Shown here: positions 50,869-59,153 of the stretch, one piece after another | Layout of the letters: every line of letters begins with the position of its first letter | Position numbering within the stretch: position 1 is the stretch's first letter | Program-made: the position numbers and the translations under genes | DNA from: Agromyces mangrovi | GTDB lineage: Bacteria; Actinomycetota; Actinomycetes; Actinomycetales; Microbacteriaceae | Assembly (NCBI RefSeq): GCF_030296695.1 | Contig: NZ_AP027737.1 | Span: 2,542,001-2,606,000, forward strand | DNA length: 64,000 nucleotides | Reading direction: 5' to 3' | The notes under the pieces: model-generated | The model's input: the letters and a program-made list of their open reading frames with translations, nothing else | What the model was told of the DNA's origin: nothing | The model's database searches: none

Positions 50869-51702
50869 GTGATCCACTCGTTCGACGTACCGCTGCCCGA
50901 CGGCGGCGTGCTCCGCGCCCACGACAGCCGGGCGGATGCCTCGGACGGCCCGGCGCTCGCCTGGCACCACGGCTCCCCGCAGACCGGCGCTCCGCTCGAA
51001 CCCGTGCTCGCCGCGGCCGCCGCGCGCGGACTCCGCGTGATCTCGTACGCGCGGCCGAGCTACGGCGGGTCGTCCGCCCGGCCCGGTCGCGACGTGGCGT
51101 CGGCGGCCGGCGACCTCGCCGCCGTGGCCGATGTCCTCGGCATCGACGCGATCGTCTCGATGGGCGCGTCGGGCGGCGGGCCGCACGCGCTCGCGGGGGC
51201 GGCGCTGCGCCCCGACCTCGTGCGCGCGGTCGTGACACTCGCGGGCATCGCCCCGTTCACCGACGCGTTCGACTGGTACGACGGCATGGCCTCGCCCGGC
51301 GGGCTGCGTGCCGCCGCGCGCGGGCGCGATGCGCGGGCCGCGTTCGCGGAGACGGAGGAGTTCGACCCGAGCCAGTTCGTCGCGGCCGACTACGCCGCAC
51401 TCGAGGGCGGGTGGGCGGCGCTCGGCGTCGACGTCGGCCGGTCGGAGGCGTTTGGCGACGACGGGCTCATCGACGACGACGTGGCCTTCGCCACGTCGTG
51501 GGGGTTCGAGCTCGACTCCATCGAGGCGCCCGTGCTCGTGGTGCAGGGCGGGCTCGACCGGGTCGTGCCGCCCGCGCACGGTGCCCACCTGGCGGCGGAG
51601 CTGCCGAACGCCGAGCTGTGGGTGCGCCCACACGACGGGCACGTCTCGGTGCTCGACGCCGTGCCCGAGGCGATGGACCGGGTCCTCGCGATGCTCGGCT
51701 GA
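50869..51702 (+). CDS. Alpha/beta-hydrolase
   Basis: The 277-residue protein has the oxyanion segment HHGSPQTGAP (about 32-41), nucleophile motif SMGASGGGPHAL (Ser about 101), Asp in VVQGGLDRVVPPAHGAHLAA and the final His in RPHDGHVSVLDAVPE. That is a complete Ser-Asp-His triad. It resembles the proline-iminopeptidase/haloperoxidase-like group; the substrate is unknown. GTG 50869 is used; it lies 25 nt after the methyltransferase stop. Confidence 0.85.
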   Translation: MIHSFDVPLPDGGVLRAHDSRADASDGPALAWHHGSPQTGAPLEPVLAAAAARGLRVISYARPSYGGSSARPGRDVASAAGDLAAVADVLGIDAIVSMGASGGGPHALAGAALRPDLVRAVVTLAGIAPFTDAFDWYDGMASPGGLRAAARGRDARAAFAETEEFDPSQFVAADYAALEGGWAALGVDVGRSEAFGDDGLIDDDVAFATSWGFELDSIEAPVLVVQGGLDRVVPPAHGAHLAAELPNAELWVRPHDGHVSVLDAVPEAMDRVLAMLG

Positions 51703-51792
51703 CGTGTACGGCAGCCCGGTCGCCGTGGAGGGGTCCGGCCGGCCGCCGCGTCAGCCCACGGGCATCCGCCCCGGCTCGGCCCCGCCCCGGCC

Positions 51793-52860
51793 TCAGCCCA
51801 GCGCCGCGACCAGGTCGTCGTGCAGGTCGTCGACGTGCTCGAGGCCGACGGACAGGCGCACGAGCCCGTCGGGAATGGTGGGCGCCTCGCTCGGCCAGCG
51901 ACGCCGGCGCTCGAGCGTCGACTCGACGCCGCCGAGGCTCGTCGCGTGGATCCAGAGTCGCACCCGGTCGATGAACGCGTCCGCGTCTGCCGCCCCGCCG
52001 CGCACCACGAGCGACACGATCGCCCCGAAGCCCGGGTAGCGCACCTCCTCGAGTGCGGGGTGCCCGTCGAGGCGTCGGGCGAGCTCGCGCGCGTTCTGCT
52101 GCGCGCGCTCGAGCCGCACCGGCAGCGTGCGCAGGCCGCGCAGGGCGAGATAGCTCTCGAGTGGTGCGGGAATCGCGCCGCCGAGGGCGCGCCGGGCCGC
52201 GAGCTGCTCGGCCACCGAGGCATCCGACGCCACGACCGCGCCCATCAGCACGTCGCTGTGCCCGGCGAGGTACTTCGTCGCCGAGTGCACGGCGAGGTCG
52301 GCGCCGAGGGCGAGCGGCTGCTGCAGCAGCGGGGTCGCGAACGTGTTGTCGATCGCGACGAGGGCGCCGTGCGCGCGGGCCGCGGCGACCAGCGCGGGGA
52401 TGTCGGCGAGCTCGAGCGCGGGGTTGGTGGGCGACTCGAACCAGAGCAGGTCGACGCCCGCGCAGGCCGAGGCGACGGCGGCCGTGTCGGTGATGTCGAC
52501 GAGCACGCAGCGCAGTCGCCCGGCGGCCTCGCGGTCGCGCAGCTGGGCGATGGTGCCCGTGTACGAGTGGCGCGGCACGACGACCGTGCCGCCGTGCGGC
52601 ACCAGGTCGAGCACGGCCGAGATCGCGGCGATGCCCGAGGCGAACGAGACGCAGGTGCCGCCCTCGAGCGCGCCGAGCACGGTCTCGAACGCGGCCCACG
52701 ACGGGTTGCCGTAGCGGCCGTACTCGCGCTCGCCCCCGGCGACGAAGGTCGACGCGAGGTGCACGGGCTCGTTGAGCGGCGCGTCCGGGTCGCGCGCGGG
52801 CCGGCCCAGGCTCACCGCCAGCGTCTCGGCGTGCGACGAGTGGAACGAGCTATCGGACAT
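51793..52860 (-). CDS. PLP-dependent trans-sulfuration enzyme (cystathionine gamma-synthase-like)
   Basis: The 355-residue protein has the Cys/Met metabolism PLP enzyme pattern: PVHLASTFVAGGEREYGRYG, CVSFASGIAAISAVLDLVPH, LLWFESPTNPALELADIPAL, DNTFATPLLQQPLALGADLA and the PLP-lysine site HSATKYLAGHSDVLMGAVVA. ESTLERRRRW and GLVRLSVGLEHVDDL end the protein. It could be cystathionine gamma-synthase, gamma-lyase or a related homocysteine enzyme; motifs alone cannot separate these. GGGAGG precedes ATG 52860. A 131-nt repeat element begins 43 nt upstream. Confidence 0.85.
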   Translation of the reverse strand: MSDSSFHSSHAETLAVSLGRPARDPDAPLNEPVHLASTFVAGGEREYGRYGNPSWAAFETVLGALEGGTCVSFASGIAAISAVLDLVPHGGTVVVPRHSYTGTIAQLRDREAAGRLRCVLVDITDTAAVASACAGVDLLWFESPTNPALELADIPALVAAARAHGALVAIDNTFATPLLQQPLALGADLAVHSATKYLAGHSDVLMGAVVASDASVAEQLAARRALGGAIPAPLESYLALRGLRTLPVRLERAQQNARELARRLDGHPALEEVRYPGFGAIVSLVVRGGAADADAFIDRVRLWIHATSLGGVESTLERRRRWPSEAPTIPDGLVRLSVGLEHVDDLHDDLVAALG

Positions 52861-52902
52861 CGGTGCCTCCCTCGACCGAGGGTACGTCACCGCTGGTGGT
52901 GG

Positions 52903-53033
52903 CGCTTTTCAGGAACCGCAGGGCGGGTCGCGCCGGAAGCCGCCGAAATGGGCCGGCGTGTGCAGGAGTGTGCCGAATACGGCTCGGTGCGGTGCCGATC
53001 GTTGCGCGGGCGCCGCCGGGCTCCTGAAAAGTG
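52903..53033. repeat. 131-nt inverted-repeat element, copy B4
   Basis: CGCTTTTCAGGA (52903-52914) pairs with TCCTGAAAAGTG (53022-53033), one G-T type change. It lies between two minus-strand genes. Confidence 0.85.
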
Positions 53034-53050
53034 ACGCTTGAAGACGTTGC

Positions 53051-53986
53051 TCAGCGGTCGGCGGAGACCTCGGCCTCGGCGTCAGCGGCGGCCGCCGCGC
53101 GGCGCCGCACGACCACCCGCTCGGTGACGATCATCGCGGTGACGGCGAGCACCCCGGCGAGGAAGAGCAGCACGATCGGCAGCACGTCGCCCGTCGGCGC
53201 CTCGAGCGCGCCGGTCTCCGACTGCCACGGCCACAGCGCGCGCAGCGACCCGGCCATGAGGCCGGTCATGACGGCGAGGGTCGCGGCGTGGTGGTGCGCG
53301 AGCAGCCACTGCAGCGTCGACACGAAGGCGGCGAGGCCGACGATCGCGCCGAGCGCGAAGGTGCCGAGGTAGGCGAGGTCGCGGTCGTTCACGGCGTCGA
53401 GCGTGGGGGCGTAGATGCCGATGACGACCAGCACGAACGACCCCGAGACGCCCGGCAGCACGAGCGCGCAGACGGCGAACGCGGCGGAGATGAAGACGAG
53501 CCAGAGCGACGGGTCGGCGTCGTCGACGGCGGGCAGCCCGGTGAGCAGGAACGCCGCGATCGCGGCGACGACGGCGAGCAGCACCTCGCGGATGCCCCAG
53601 CGGCCGACCATGCGCGCCGGCACGACGAGCGACGCGACGATGAGACCGGCGAACACGGCCCGCGTCTCGACGGGGTACTCCTCGATGGTCGGTGCGAGCA
53701 GCGCCGACGCGAGCACGATCGCCCCGAGCATGCCGATGCCGAGCGGGATGAGCACGCTCCAGCGCACGAGCCGCAGGTGCTCCCGGGCGCGCGGGCGCAG
53801 TTCGGCCCGGAAGACACCGCCGACCGCGAGCAGCACGCCGCGCACGAGGTTGCCGGCCGAGGTGATGATCGTCTCGTAGACGCCCGTGATGAGGGCGACG
53901 GTGCCGCCCGACACGCCGGGGATGATCTCGACGGTGCCGATGAGGGCGCCGCGGATGAGGTCGACGAGCCAGCGCAGGGCGGTCAT
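53051..53986 (-). CDS. DUF368 polyprenyl-phosphate transporter (PopT-like)
   Basis: The 311-residue membrane protein has eight or more helices and the DUF368 signature GTVEIIPGVSGGTVALITGV (about 16-35), plus a second repeat ALVLPGVSGSFVLVVIGIYA. DUF368 proteins were recently shown to recycle the lipid carrier undecaprenyl/decaprenyl phosphate across the membrane. The paired PGVSG motifs mark the inverted-repeat core. ATG 53986 (MTALRWLVDLIRGA) starts the family-typical N-terminus. The C-terminus is Ala/Glu-rich and soluble. Confidence 0.88.
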   Translation of the reverse strand: MTALRWLVDLIRGALIGTVEIIPGVSGGTVALITGVYETIITSAGNLVRGVLLAVGGVFRAELRPRAREHLRLVRWSVLIPLGIGMLGAIVLASALLAPTIEEYPVETRAVFAGLIVASLVVPARMVGRWGIREVLLAVVAAIAAFLLTGLPAVDDADPSLWLVFISAAFAVCALVLPGVSGSFVLVVIGIYAPTLDAVNDRDLAYLGTFALGAIVGLAAFVSTLQWLLAHHHAATLAVMTGLMAGSLRALWPWQSETGALEAPTGDVLPIVLLFLAGVLAVTAMIVTERVVVRRRAAAAADAEAEVSADR

Positions 53987-54081
53987 TGCGTTCGGGGGTC
54001 CTCTCGGGCGGGGCGCTCGTGGCGAGCGGGGCGCGAGTGCGCCAGCGGCGATTGTAGCGGGGCGCGCTGGTGGCGAGCCGA

Positions 54082-54164
54082 TGAGCGGATGCCACGCCTG
54101 CGGCGAGCGACCGATGCTCCGCCTGCGGCGATCCGGGCGACGGATGCTCCGCCGCATCCGCTCA
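54082..54164. repeat. Hairpin with internal direct repeats
   Basis: TGAGCGGATGC (54082-54092) pairs with GCATCCGCTCA (54154-54164). Between them CGCCTGCGGCGA occurs twice and GATGCTCCGC twice. It lies between the divergent DUF368 and HAD genes. Confidence 0.6.
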
Positions 54165-54186
54165 CTGCCCGCTACGCTGACCGACC

Positions 54187-54866
54187 ATGACCGGCACGCC
54201 GCGCACCGCCCCCACCCTGCTGCTCGACTTCGACGGCACGGTCGCGCTCGGTGACGAGCCCGTGCTCGCCTACGCGCGCGAGCTCGCGCACGCGGCCGAC
54301 GCGCCGGACCTGGTCGAGCGGGTGCACGGTTTCCTCGCGACGGGCCGCGACGACGTGCACGCGGTCGACGACGGCTACCTGTTCGCGCAGGCGCTCGGGC
54401 ACGAGCTCGGCCTCGACGGCGCGCGCATCAGCCGTGCGTACCTCGACAGCCGCGCGGGGGTCACCTCGGGAGAGGTGCCCCTGCACGCCGCCCCGGGCCT
54501 GCGGGACGCGTCAGACGCCGTGCGCGCGGCGGGCGGCCGGGTCGTGCTGGTCACCAACGCGCCCGCCGACGGGCTCGACGGGCTGCTCGCGCGCATGGGC
54601 GTCGCCGACGCGTTCGACGCGGTGGTCGGCGATGCGCGCAAGCCCGGAGGCATGGGCGCGATCCTCGACGAGCTGCTCGCCGAGGGGTGCCCGCCGGCCG
54701 CATCGCGTCGGTCGGCGACATCTGGCGCAACGACCTCGAGCCCGCGTTCGAGCGCGGCTGCCGAACGGGGCTGATCGATCGGTTCGGGCTGCGCCGCGGC
54801 CCGGCCGACTGGGTCGCCGCCGACCTCGCCGGCCTCGTGCCGCACCTCTCCGACTGGGCCCGCTGA
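54187..54866 (+). pseudogene. HAD-superfamily hydrolase, single-base frameshift
   Basis: The protein begins with HAD motif I LLLDFDGTVALGDEP (catalytic Asp in DFDGT), continues to motif II VVLVTNAPADGLDG and the lysine VVGDARKPGGM, then breaks at the GGGG run 54684-54687. Adding one G gives VPAGRIASVGDIWRNDLEPA (motif IV aspartates) and the rest to the stop at 54864-54866, about 226 residues. It would be a small-molecule phosphatase of unknown substrate. The defect matches five others and is likely a sequencing error. Confidence 0.82.
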
Positions 54867-55073
54867 GCGGAAGCGCCGACGGAAAGGCCTGACGGCGGTT
54901 TGTAAACATCTGGCTACGAGCGGATGAATCGGGCCGCTTCGCGCCGACCGCGCGGATAGGTTCGAAGAGCCGTCCGGTGCGCTCCACAGCCGCCCCGGAC
55001 GTGTTCCCCGAACCACAGCAGGCGGCACGCGTGCGCGGCCGCTGTTCATCACGCAGCACTGAGGAAGAGGCAC

Positions 55074-56069
55074 ATGAGACACCGCAGATTCATCACCACC
55101 GCCGCGATCGCGGCGGGCATCGCGCTCGCCGCCACCGGATGCGCCTCGGGCGACTCCGACACGGGCGAGGACGCCGCTCCCGAGGCCCCCGAGAGCCTCG
55201 TGCTCGGTCTCGTGCCCTCGAGCGACGTCGACCAGGTCGTCACCGACGGCGAGGTGCTCGCCGAGCTGCTCTCCGACGAGCTCGGCATCCCCGTCGAGGT
55301 CGAGGTGACCGACAACTACGCGGGCCTCATCGTCGCGATGCAGGCCGACCAGGCCCAGATCGGCATGTTCGGCCCGATCGGCATGGTGCAGGCGCAGGAC
55401 GAGGCGGGCGCGGTGCCCGTGCTGCAGTCGGTGCGCTTCGGCGGCAGCACCTACGTCACGCAGTGGTTCACGAACGACCCCGACCGCTTCTGCCTCGACG
55501 ACGTCGTGACCGTCACCGACGACGACGGCTTCGACTTCACCTACTGCAACGGCACGGATGCCTCGACCGAGGGCCCGATGGGCGAGGACGCGCTCGCGCT
55601 CGTCGAGCAGGACGAGCTCATCGCGTTCGTCGACGAGGGTTCGGCCTCGGGCTACTACTACCCGGCGACCCAGCTCGGCGAGCTCGGCCTCGACCCGTTC
55701 GACCTGTCGGGCGCGTTCTTCGCCGGCGGCCACCCGAACGCCGTGCGTGCGGTCTACGACGGCGACGCCGTGATCGGCACGAGCTTCAACGACGCCCGCG
55801 GTTCGGTCGTCGAGGAGGCCAACGACGTGGGCGAGACCGTCACCGTGTTCGCCTACTCGACGCTGATCCCGAACGACGGCGTGGCCGTCTCGGGCTCGCT
55901 GTCGGAGGAGTGGCAGGAGATGATCACCGACGCGTTCGTCTCGATCTCCGAGACCGAGGAGGGCGCCGAGGCGCTCTACGCGGTGTACGAGATCGACGGC
56001 CTCGTTCCGGCCGACCTCGACGCGCTCGACGCGGCGCGGGCGGTCTACGAGAACTTCGGCGACCAGTAG
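55074..56069 (+). CDS. phnD: Phosphonate/phosphate ABC importer binding lipoprotein
   Basis: The 331-residue protein has a lipoprotein signal (LAATGC, cysteine about residue 23). The PhnD-type fold follows: LVLGLVPSSDVDQVVTDGEV, VEVEVTDNYAGLIVAMQADQ, AQIGMFGPIGMVQAQDEAGA, GSASGYYYPATQLGELGLDP and GSLSEEWQEMITDAFVSISE. This is the high-affinity substrate-binding component for phosphonates, phosphite or phosphate. GAGGAAGAGGC precedes ATG 55074. A strong hairpin follows before phnC, which should raise this subunit's mRNA relative to the rest. Confidence 0.88.
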   Translation: MRHRRFITTAAIAAGIALAATGCASGDSDTGEDAAPEAPESLVLGLVPSSDVDQVVTDGEVLAELLSDELGIPVEVEVTDNYAGLIVAMQADQAQIGMFGPIGMVQAQDEAGAVPVLQSVRFGGSTYVTQWFTNDPDRFCLDDVVTVTDDDGFDFTYCNGTDASTEGPMGEDALALVEQDELIAFVDEGSASGYYYPATQLGELGLDPFDLSGAFFAGGHPNAVRAVYDGDAVIGTSFNDARGSVVEEANDVGETVTVFAYSTLIPNDGVAVSGSLSEEWQEMITDAFVSISETEEGAEALYAVYEIDGLVPADLDALDAARAVYENFGDQ

Positions 56070-56079
56070 CAGTTCCCAT

Positions 56080-56121
56080 CGGTGATGGCCACGCCGCACG
56101 CATGCGGCGTGGCCATCACCG
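56080..56121 (+). terminator. Perfect 19-bp intra-operon hairpin between phnD and phnC
   Basis: CGGTGATGGCCACGCCGCA (56080-56098) pairs exactly with its complement 56103-56121 around the 4-nt loop CGCA. It begins 11 nt after the phnD stop. It may act as a partial terminator or RNA stabiliser. Confidence 0.85.
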
Positions 56122-56142
56122 TTCGCACGGCAGGATGCACAC

Positions 56143-56952
56143 ATGATCCGATTCAGCGACGTCTCCGTTCGCTACCCGACGGGCACGCTCGGGCTCGACT
56201 CGATCGACCTGGAGATCCCCGACGGCCAGTTCGTGGTCGTCGTCGGCCTCTCCGGAGCGGGCAAGTCGACGCTGGTGCGCACGATCAACGGGCTCGTGCC
56301 CGTCACGAGCGGCACGCTCGAGGTCGGCGACCGCACCGTGAGCGGCGCGAGCAAGCGCGCGTTGCGCAAGCTGCGTGCCGAGGTCGGCATGATCTTCCAG
56401 TCGTTCAACCTCGTCACGCGCACGAGCGTGATGAACAACGTGCTCCTCGGCCGGCTGCACGCCACGTCGACCCTGCGCTCCCTGGTGGGCGCGTGGAAGG
56501 CGTCGGACGTCGAGCTCGCGTTCGAGGCGCTCGAGCGCGTGGGCATCGTCGACAAGGCGTACGTGCGCGCCTCCCAGCTCTCCGGCGGACAGCAGCAGCG
56601 CGTCGCGATCGCCCGGGTGCTCGCGCAGCAGCCGCAGGTGATCCTCGCCGACGAGCCGGTCGCGTCGCTCGACCCGCCGACCGCGAACCAGGTGATGCGC
56701 GACCTGCAGCGCATCAACCGCGAGCTCGGCATCACCACGGTCGTGAACCTGCACTTCCTCGACCTCGCCCGCACCTACGGCCAGCGCATCATCGGCATGC
56801 GCGCGGGCAAGGTCGTCTTCGACGGCACCGCCGACCAGGCAGACGACGCGGTGTTCGAGCAGATCTACGGGCGCTCGCTCACCGCCGCGGACGTGCTGCC
56901 CGGCGACGAGGCGCCGCCCGTGTCGACCACCGGCGAGGGTCAGGCGCCATGA
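56143..56952 (+). CDS. phnC: Phosphonate ABC importer ATP-binding protein
   Basis: The 269-residue ABC ATPase has Walker A GLSGAGKSTLVR, the Q-loop FQSFNLVTR, signature LSGGQQQRVAIARVL, Walker B VILADEPVASLDP and the H-loop VVNLHFLDLARTY. It is of the PhnC type (including VRTINGLVPVTSG). It couples ATP hydrolysis to phosphonate or phosphate import. The end overlaps the next permease by 4 nt (ATGA). GCAGGATG precedes ATG 56143. Confidence 0.9.
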   Translation: MIRFSDVSVRYPTGTLGLDSIDLEIPDGQFVVVVGLSGAGKSTLVRTINGLVPVTSGTLEVGDRTVSGASKRALRKLRAEVGMIFQSFNLVTRTSVMNNVLLGRLHATSTLRSLVGAWKASDVELAFEALERVGIVDKAYVRASQLSGGQQQRVAIARVLAQQPQVILADEPVASLDPPTANQVMRDLQRINRELGITTVVNLHFLDLARTYGQRIIGMRAGKVVFDGTADQADDAVFEQIYGRSLTAADVLPGDEAPPVSTTGEGQAP

Positions 56953-57764
56953 CGTCGACGGCCGCTCCGACGCGCGGGCCCGAGGCATCCGCCCGCCCCC
57001 GCAAGCCGGCACCGTCGTGGGCGCTCTGGGCCGGCATCATCGCCGCCGCCGCGATCACGGTCTGGTCGGCACTCGGCATCGAGTTCACGCTCGCGCCGCT
57101 GTTCACCGACGCCACGCGCGGCTGGTTCGTGATCCAGGAGTTCTTCGCGCCGAACTGGGGCTTCATCTTCCAGGTCGGCAACGCGTGGCTCGAGACGCTT
57201 TCGATCGCCGTGCTCGCGAGCCTCATCGGCTGCCTGCTCGGCCTCATCGCGGCCATGCTCGCGTCGAAGGTGACGCTCGCGAACCCCGTGGCCCACCAGG
57301 CCGTTAAGTGGGTGCTGTCGGTGATCCGCTCGATCCCCGACATCGGCTGGGCGTTCCTGATGGTCGCGTTCGTCGGCGTGGGGTCGCTCGCTGGCATCCT
57401 CGCGCTCGTGATGTTCAACATCGGCATCATCGCGAAGCTCACCTCGGAGTCGATCGACGCGGTCGATCCCGGTCCGATCGAGGCGGCGGATGCCTCGGGC
57501 GCGAACAGCTTCCAGCGGGCGCGCTGGGCGGTCTACCCGCAGGTGCTGCCGAACTTCCTCAGCTACAGCCTGTACGTCTTCGAGCTGAACATCCGCGCGT
57601 CGATCGTCATCGGCCTCGCGGGCGCGGGCGGCATCGGCAACGTGCTGCTCGTGCAGCTCGGCCGGTTCGCATGGGAGAACGTGTCGGCCATCTTCATCGC
57701 GACGTTCGTGGTGGTGCTCGCGGTCGACCTCGCGTCGCAGGCGATCCGGAGGCGCATCGCATGA
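56949..57764 (+). CDS. phnE: Phosphonate ABC importer permease, first subunit
   Basis: The 271-residue permease has about six helices and the BPD_transp_1 EAA loop (DAVDPGPIEAADASGANSFQ then RARWAVYPQVLPNF). NIRASIVIGLAGAGGIGNVL is diagnostic of PhnE. It pairs with the following paralogue, as in other operons carrying two phnE genes. It overlaps phnC and the next gene by 4 nt each, indicating translational coupling. Confidence 0.88.
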   Translation: MTSTAAPTRGPEASARPRKPAPSWALWAGIIAAAAITVWSALGIEFTLAPLFTDATRGWFVIQEFFAPNWGFIFQVGNAWLETLSIAVLASLIGCLLGLIAAMLASKVTLANPVAHQAVKWVLSVIRSIPDIGWAFLMVAFVGVGSLAGILALVMFNIGIIAKLTSESIDAVDPGPIEAADASGANSFQRARWAVYPQVLPNFLSYSLYVFELNIRASIVIGLAGAGGIGNVLLVQLGRFAWENVSAIFIATFVVVLAVDLASQAIRRRIA

Positions 57765-58654
57765 CCGCCGCAACGCGCCCCACGGCGCCGACCACGAAGC
57801 GCCCGACGCCGCCCAGCAAGTGGCCGCACACGATCGGCCTGCTCATCAGCCTCGCCGTCGTGATCCTGGCGGTCTGGCTGGTCGACGCGAACTGGATCCG
57901 CCTCGCCGACCTGCCCGCCTCGATCGGCAACTACGTCGTGCTGATGGGGGAGGGACTCACCCACAACCCGCTCGAGGTGCCGTGGAGCGAGTACTGGGTG
58001 CTCGCGACCCAGCGCATGCTCGAGTCGATCCAGATGGCGTGGATCGGCACGCTCATCGGCGCGGTGCTGTCGCTGCCGCTCGGCTTCCTCGCCGCGCGCA
58101 CGGTGTCGCCCGCGGGCGTCGTGTTCGTCACCCGCCAGTTCCTGAACGCGGTGCGCGCGCTGCCCGAGATCATCCTCGCGATCGTGCTGATCATGCCGAT
58201 CTTCGGCCTCGGCCCGCTGACCGGTGCCCTCGCGCTCGGCATCGGCTCGATCGGCACGCTCGGCAAGCTCACCGCCGAGGCGATCGAGTCGATCGACCCC
58301 GGTCCGGTCGAGGCGGCGCTGGCCGCGGGCGCGCGCCCCGTGCAGCGCATGCGCTGGGCGATCCTGCCGCAGGCGCTGCCCGAGATCGTGGCGTTCTGGC
58401 TGTACCGGTTCGAGATCAACATCCGCGCGAGCGCCGTGCTCGGCGTCATCGGCGCGGGCGGCATCGGGTCGCTCCTGTCGCAGCTGTTCAACCGGCGCGA
58501 GTGGGAGCAGATCGGCATCACGCTGGTCGTCATCATCCTGGTGACCATCGCGGTCGACTCGATCTCGGGTGCGGTGCGTGCGCGCATCATCTCGGGCGGT
58601 GGGCGCAGGCTGGCGGCGCGGGAGCGTCACGACGAGGCATCCGCCATCGTCTGA
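57761..58654 (+). CDS. phnE: Phosphonate ABC importer permease, second subunit
   Basis: The 297-residue paralogue of the preceding permease has LLISLAVVILAVWLVDANWI, ESIDPGPVEAALAAGARPVQ with RMRWAILPQALPEI (the EAA loop), and NIRASAVLGVIGAGGIGSLL. A Pro/Thr/Lys-rich N-terminus precedes the first helix. It probably forms a heterodimer with the first PhnE. It ends the operon; no clear hairpin follows, but the iron box of the next gene is close. Confidence 0.88.
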   Translation: MTAATRPTAPTTKRPTPPSKWPHTIGLLISLAVVILAVWLVDANWIRLADLPASIGNYVVLMGEGLTHNPLEVPWSEYWVLATQRMLESIQMAWIGTLIGAVLSLPLGFLAARTVSPAGVVFVTRQFLNAVRALPEIILAIVLIMPIFGLGPLTGALALGIGSIGTLGKLTAEAIESIDPGPVEAALAAGARPVQRMRWAILPQALPEIVAFWLYRFEINIRASAVLGVIGAGGIGSLLSQLFNRREWEQIGITLVVIILVTIAVDSISGAVRARIISGGGRRLAARERHDEASAIV

Positions 58655-58690
58655 GGCAGCGCCGAGGGCAGCCGAGCGGATGCCCCGAGG

Positions 58691-58709
58691 TGAGGTAAGC
58701 CTTACCTGA
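58691..58709 (+). promoter_or_regulatory. DtxR/IdeR-type iron box
   Basis: TGAGGTAAGCCTTACCTGA matches the consensus TWAGGTWAGSCTWACCTWA at 17 of 19 positions and is a near-perfect palindrome. It lies 112 nt upstream of the DUF1540 gene, so iron-loaded DtxR/IdeR probably represses that gene. Confidence 0.75.
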
Positions 58710-58820
58710 AAAGTGCCTCTGACCGGCCGAAACACGCGTCCCGAAGGGCTGGCGATCGGGCGATCGCGGGTCTAGCATCGGGCTCAGGACGCACGCTCGC
58801 ACCGACATTCGGAGGCCGCC

Positions 58821-59120
58821 ATGACCATGCTCGCCGATCTTCCCGCCGTCACCGAGTGCTCGGTCGAGGGCTGCTCGTACAACGACCACTCGCACTGCCA
58901 CGCCGCCGCCGTGACCATCGCGGGCTCGAACGGCGACGCGCAGTGCGCGACCTTCATCCCGCTGTCGACCAAGGGCGGGCTCGACAAGGTCGTCACCCAC
59001 GTGGGCGCCTGCCAGCGCGCCGACTGCGTGCACAACTCGTCGCTCGAGTGCACCGCGCCGGCCGTGCGCATCGGCGCCGGGCAGGACGCGGCGGACTGCC
59101 TCACGTACGACGCGCGCTGA
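58821..59120 (+). CDS. DUF1540 cysteine-rich protein, two domains
   Basis: The 99-residue protein has two DUF1540 repeats: CSVEGCSYNDHSHCHAAAVT with CATF, and CQRADCVHNSSLECTAPAVR with CLTY. Each has four cysteines (and nearby His), suggesting a small metal-binding or redox module. GGAGGCCGCC precedes ATG 58821. An iron box lies upstream, so it may function in iron limitation. The family function is unknown. Confidence 0.85.
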   Translation: MTMLADLPAVTECSVEGCSYNDHSHCHAAAVTIAGSNGDAQCATFIPLSTKGGLDKVVTHVGACQRADCVHNSSLECTAPAVRIGAGQDAADCLTYDAR

Positions 59121-59153
59121 GTTCGGCGTGCTGACCTGCCCTTCCGGAGTCGG

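Noticed and set aside
54898..54915. GTTTGTAAAC upstream of phnD as a PhoP box
   Set aside because: It lacks the direct-repeat structure of actinobacterial Pho boxes and is 160 nt from the gene.
58704..58716. ACCTGAAAAGTG resembling a right end of the 131-nt element
   Set aside because: No matching left end occurs about 131 nt upstream, and the site overlaps the iron box, so a chance or solo end is more likely.
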